Origin: Phycisphaerae bacterium
GTDB taxonomy: Bacteria > Planctomycetota > Phycisphaerae > UBA1845 > PWPN01
Length of the DNA: 6,234 bases
Reading direction: 5' to 3'
NCBI GenBank assembly: GCA_003557125.1
Contig: PWPN01000354.1
Location: 1 to 6,234, forward strand
This document shows, in pieces, positions 6,094 through 6,234 of the stretch. The first letter of the stretch is position 1. Each line of letters opens with the position of its first letter. A program made the position numbers and the translations under genes. Below the pieces are notes generated by a model. The model was given only the letters and a program-made list of their open reading frames with translations, searched no databases and was not told the DNA's origin.

Positions 6094-6234
6094 TCAGTGC
6101 CGGTCCTGTGGTAGATAGCTTTCACGGGCGAGACGCCAATTTTGTCCGGGAACCGGTTTTTTGGCAATGGCGATTTGGATGTCGGCTTGGTTCGAGCGCT
6201 GGCTGAGTCTGAGTTTGGTTTTGCCCGGGCGTCG
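6094..6234 (-). CDS. Possible 3' end of a convergent hypothetical gene
   Basis: On the minus strand the frame from the right edge stays open for 46 codons and ends with TGA at 6094-6096, seven bases from the amidohydrolase stop. The peptide is basic and hydrophilic (it contains SNQADIQIAIAKKP and NWRLARESYLPQDRH), which looks protein-like, but I do not recognise a family. An open frame of this length can occur by chance, and the gene would run out of the window. A competing reading is a + strand gene starting at ATG 6167 (MAIWMSAWFERW), which has no ribosome site. Confidence 0.27.
   Translation of the reverse strand, partial: RRPGKTKLRLSQRSNQADIQIAIAKKPVPGQNWRLARESYLPQDRH
6146..6162 (+). terminator. 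Weak terminator-like hairpin after the amidohydrolase gene
   Basis: CCGG (6146-6149), loop GAA, CCGG (6153-6156), followed directly by six T (6157-6162). An outer pair GCCAA (6135-6139) / TTGGC (6161-6165) surrounds it. It sits 60 bases past the amidohydrolase stop in the right orientation to end that transcript. The 4-bp core stem is short, and if the minus-strand frame is a gene this lies within its coding part. Confidence 0.3.

Noticed and set aside
6167..6234. Start of a + strand gene at ATG 6167
   Set aside because: Only 22 codons are visible, there is no ribosome site, and it directly follows a T-tract; it cannot be supported from this window.
1..6234. tRNA, rRNA, CRISPR array, insertion sequence or phage features
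   Set aside because: I found no cloverleaf, regular spaced repeats, terminal inverted repeats or transposase/integrase motifs anywhere in the window.

Overview
The window reads as a chromosomal segment of a GC-rich bacterium, most likely a planctomycete. The main clue is the first gene, an RDD membrane protein that ends in a four-cysteine zinc ribbon of the CGYDLRGN...CPECG type, which I associate with Planctomycetota proteins. Weak Shine-Dalgarno signals at several genes fit this. The assignment is an inference from motifs, not from a search.

Layout, left to right: the 3' part of an RDD/zinc-ribbon membrane protein gene (to 584); a 348-bp gene-poor gap (585-932) with a weak terminator-like hairpin and a thrice-repeated heptamer; a three-gene signalling operon on the + strand (933-5019); a 155-bp gap with a plausible sigma70-type promoter; an amidohydrolase_2-type TIM-barrel protein gene (5175-6086); and a 148-bp tail that may hold the 3' end of a convergent minus-strand gene and a weak terminator.

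The centre of interest is the operon. Gene 1 encodes a 764-residue hybrid histidine kinase. Its only visible input domain is a cytoplasmic N-terminal PilZ domain with recognisable c-di-GMP-binding motifs, followed by a two-helix membrane hairpin, a HisKA/HATPase core and two receiver-like domains, both degenerate to different degrees. Gene 2, overlapping by ATGA, encodes a stand-alone CheY-like response regulator with all phosphorylation residues. Gene 3 encodes a GAF-HD-GYP protein with intact metal and GYP motifs, so a probable c-di-GMP phosphodiesterase. Together they suggest a circuit that senses c-di-GMP through PilZ, passes the signal through a phosphorelay, and adjusts c-di-GMP through HD-GYP. 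This feedback reading is inferred from domain content and gene order.

The amidohydrolase gene appears to have its own promoter and is probably not part of the signalling unit. At two positions where the family usually has a metal-binding or catalytic His and Asp, it has Gln and Asn.
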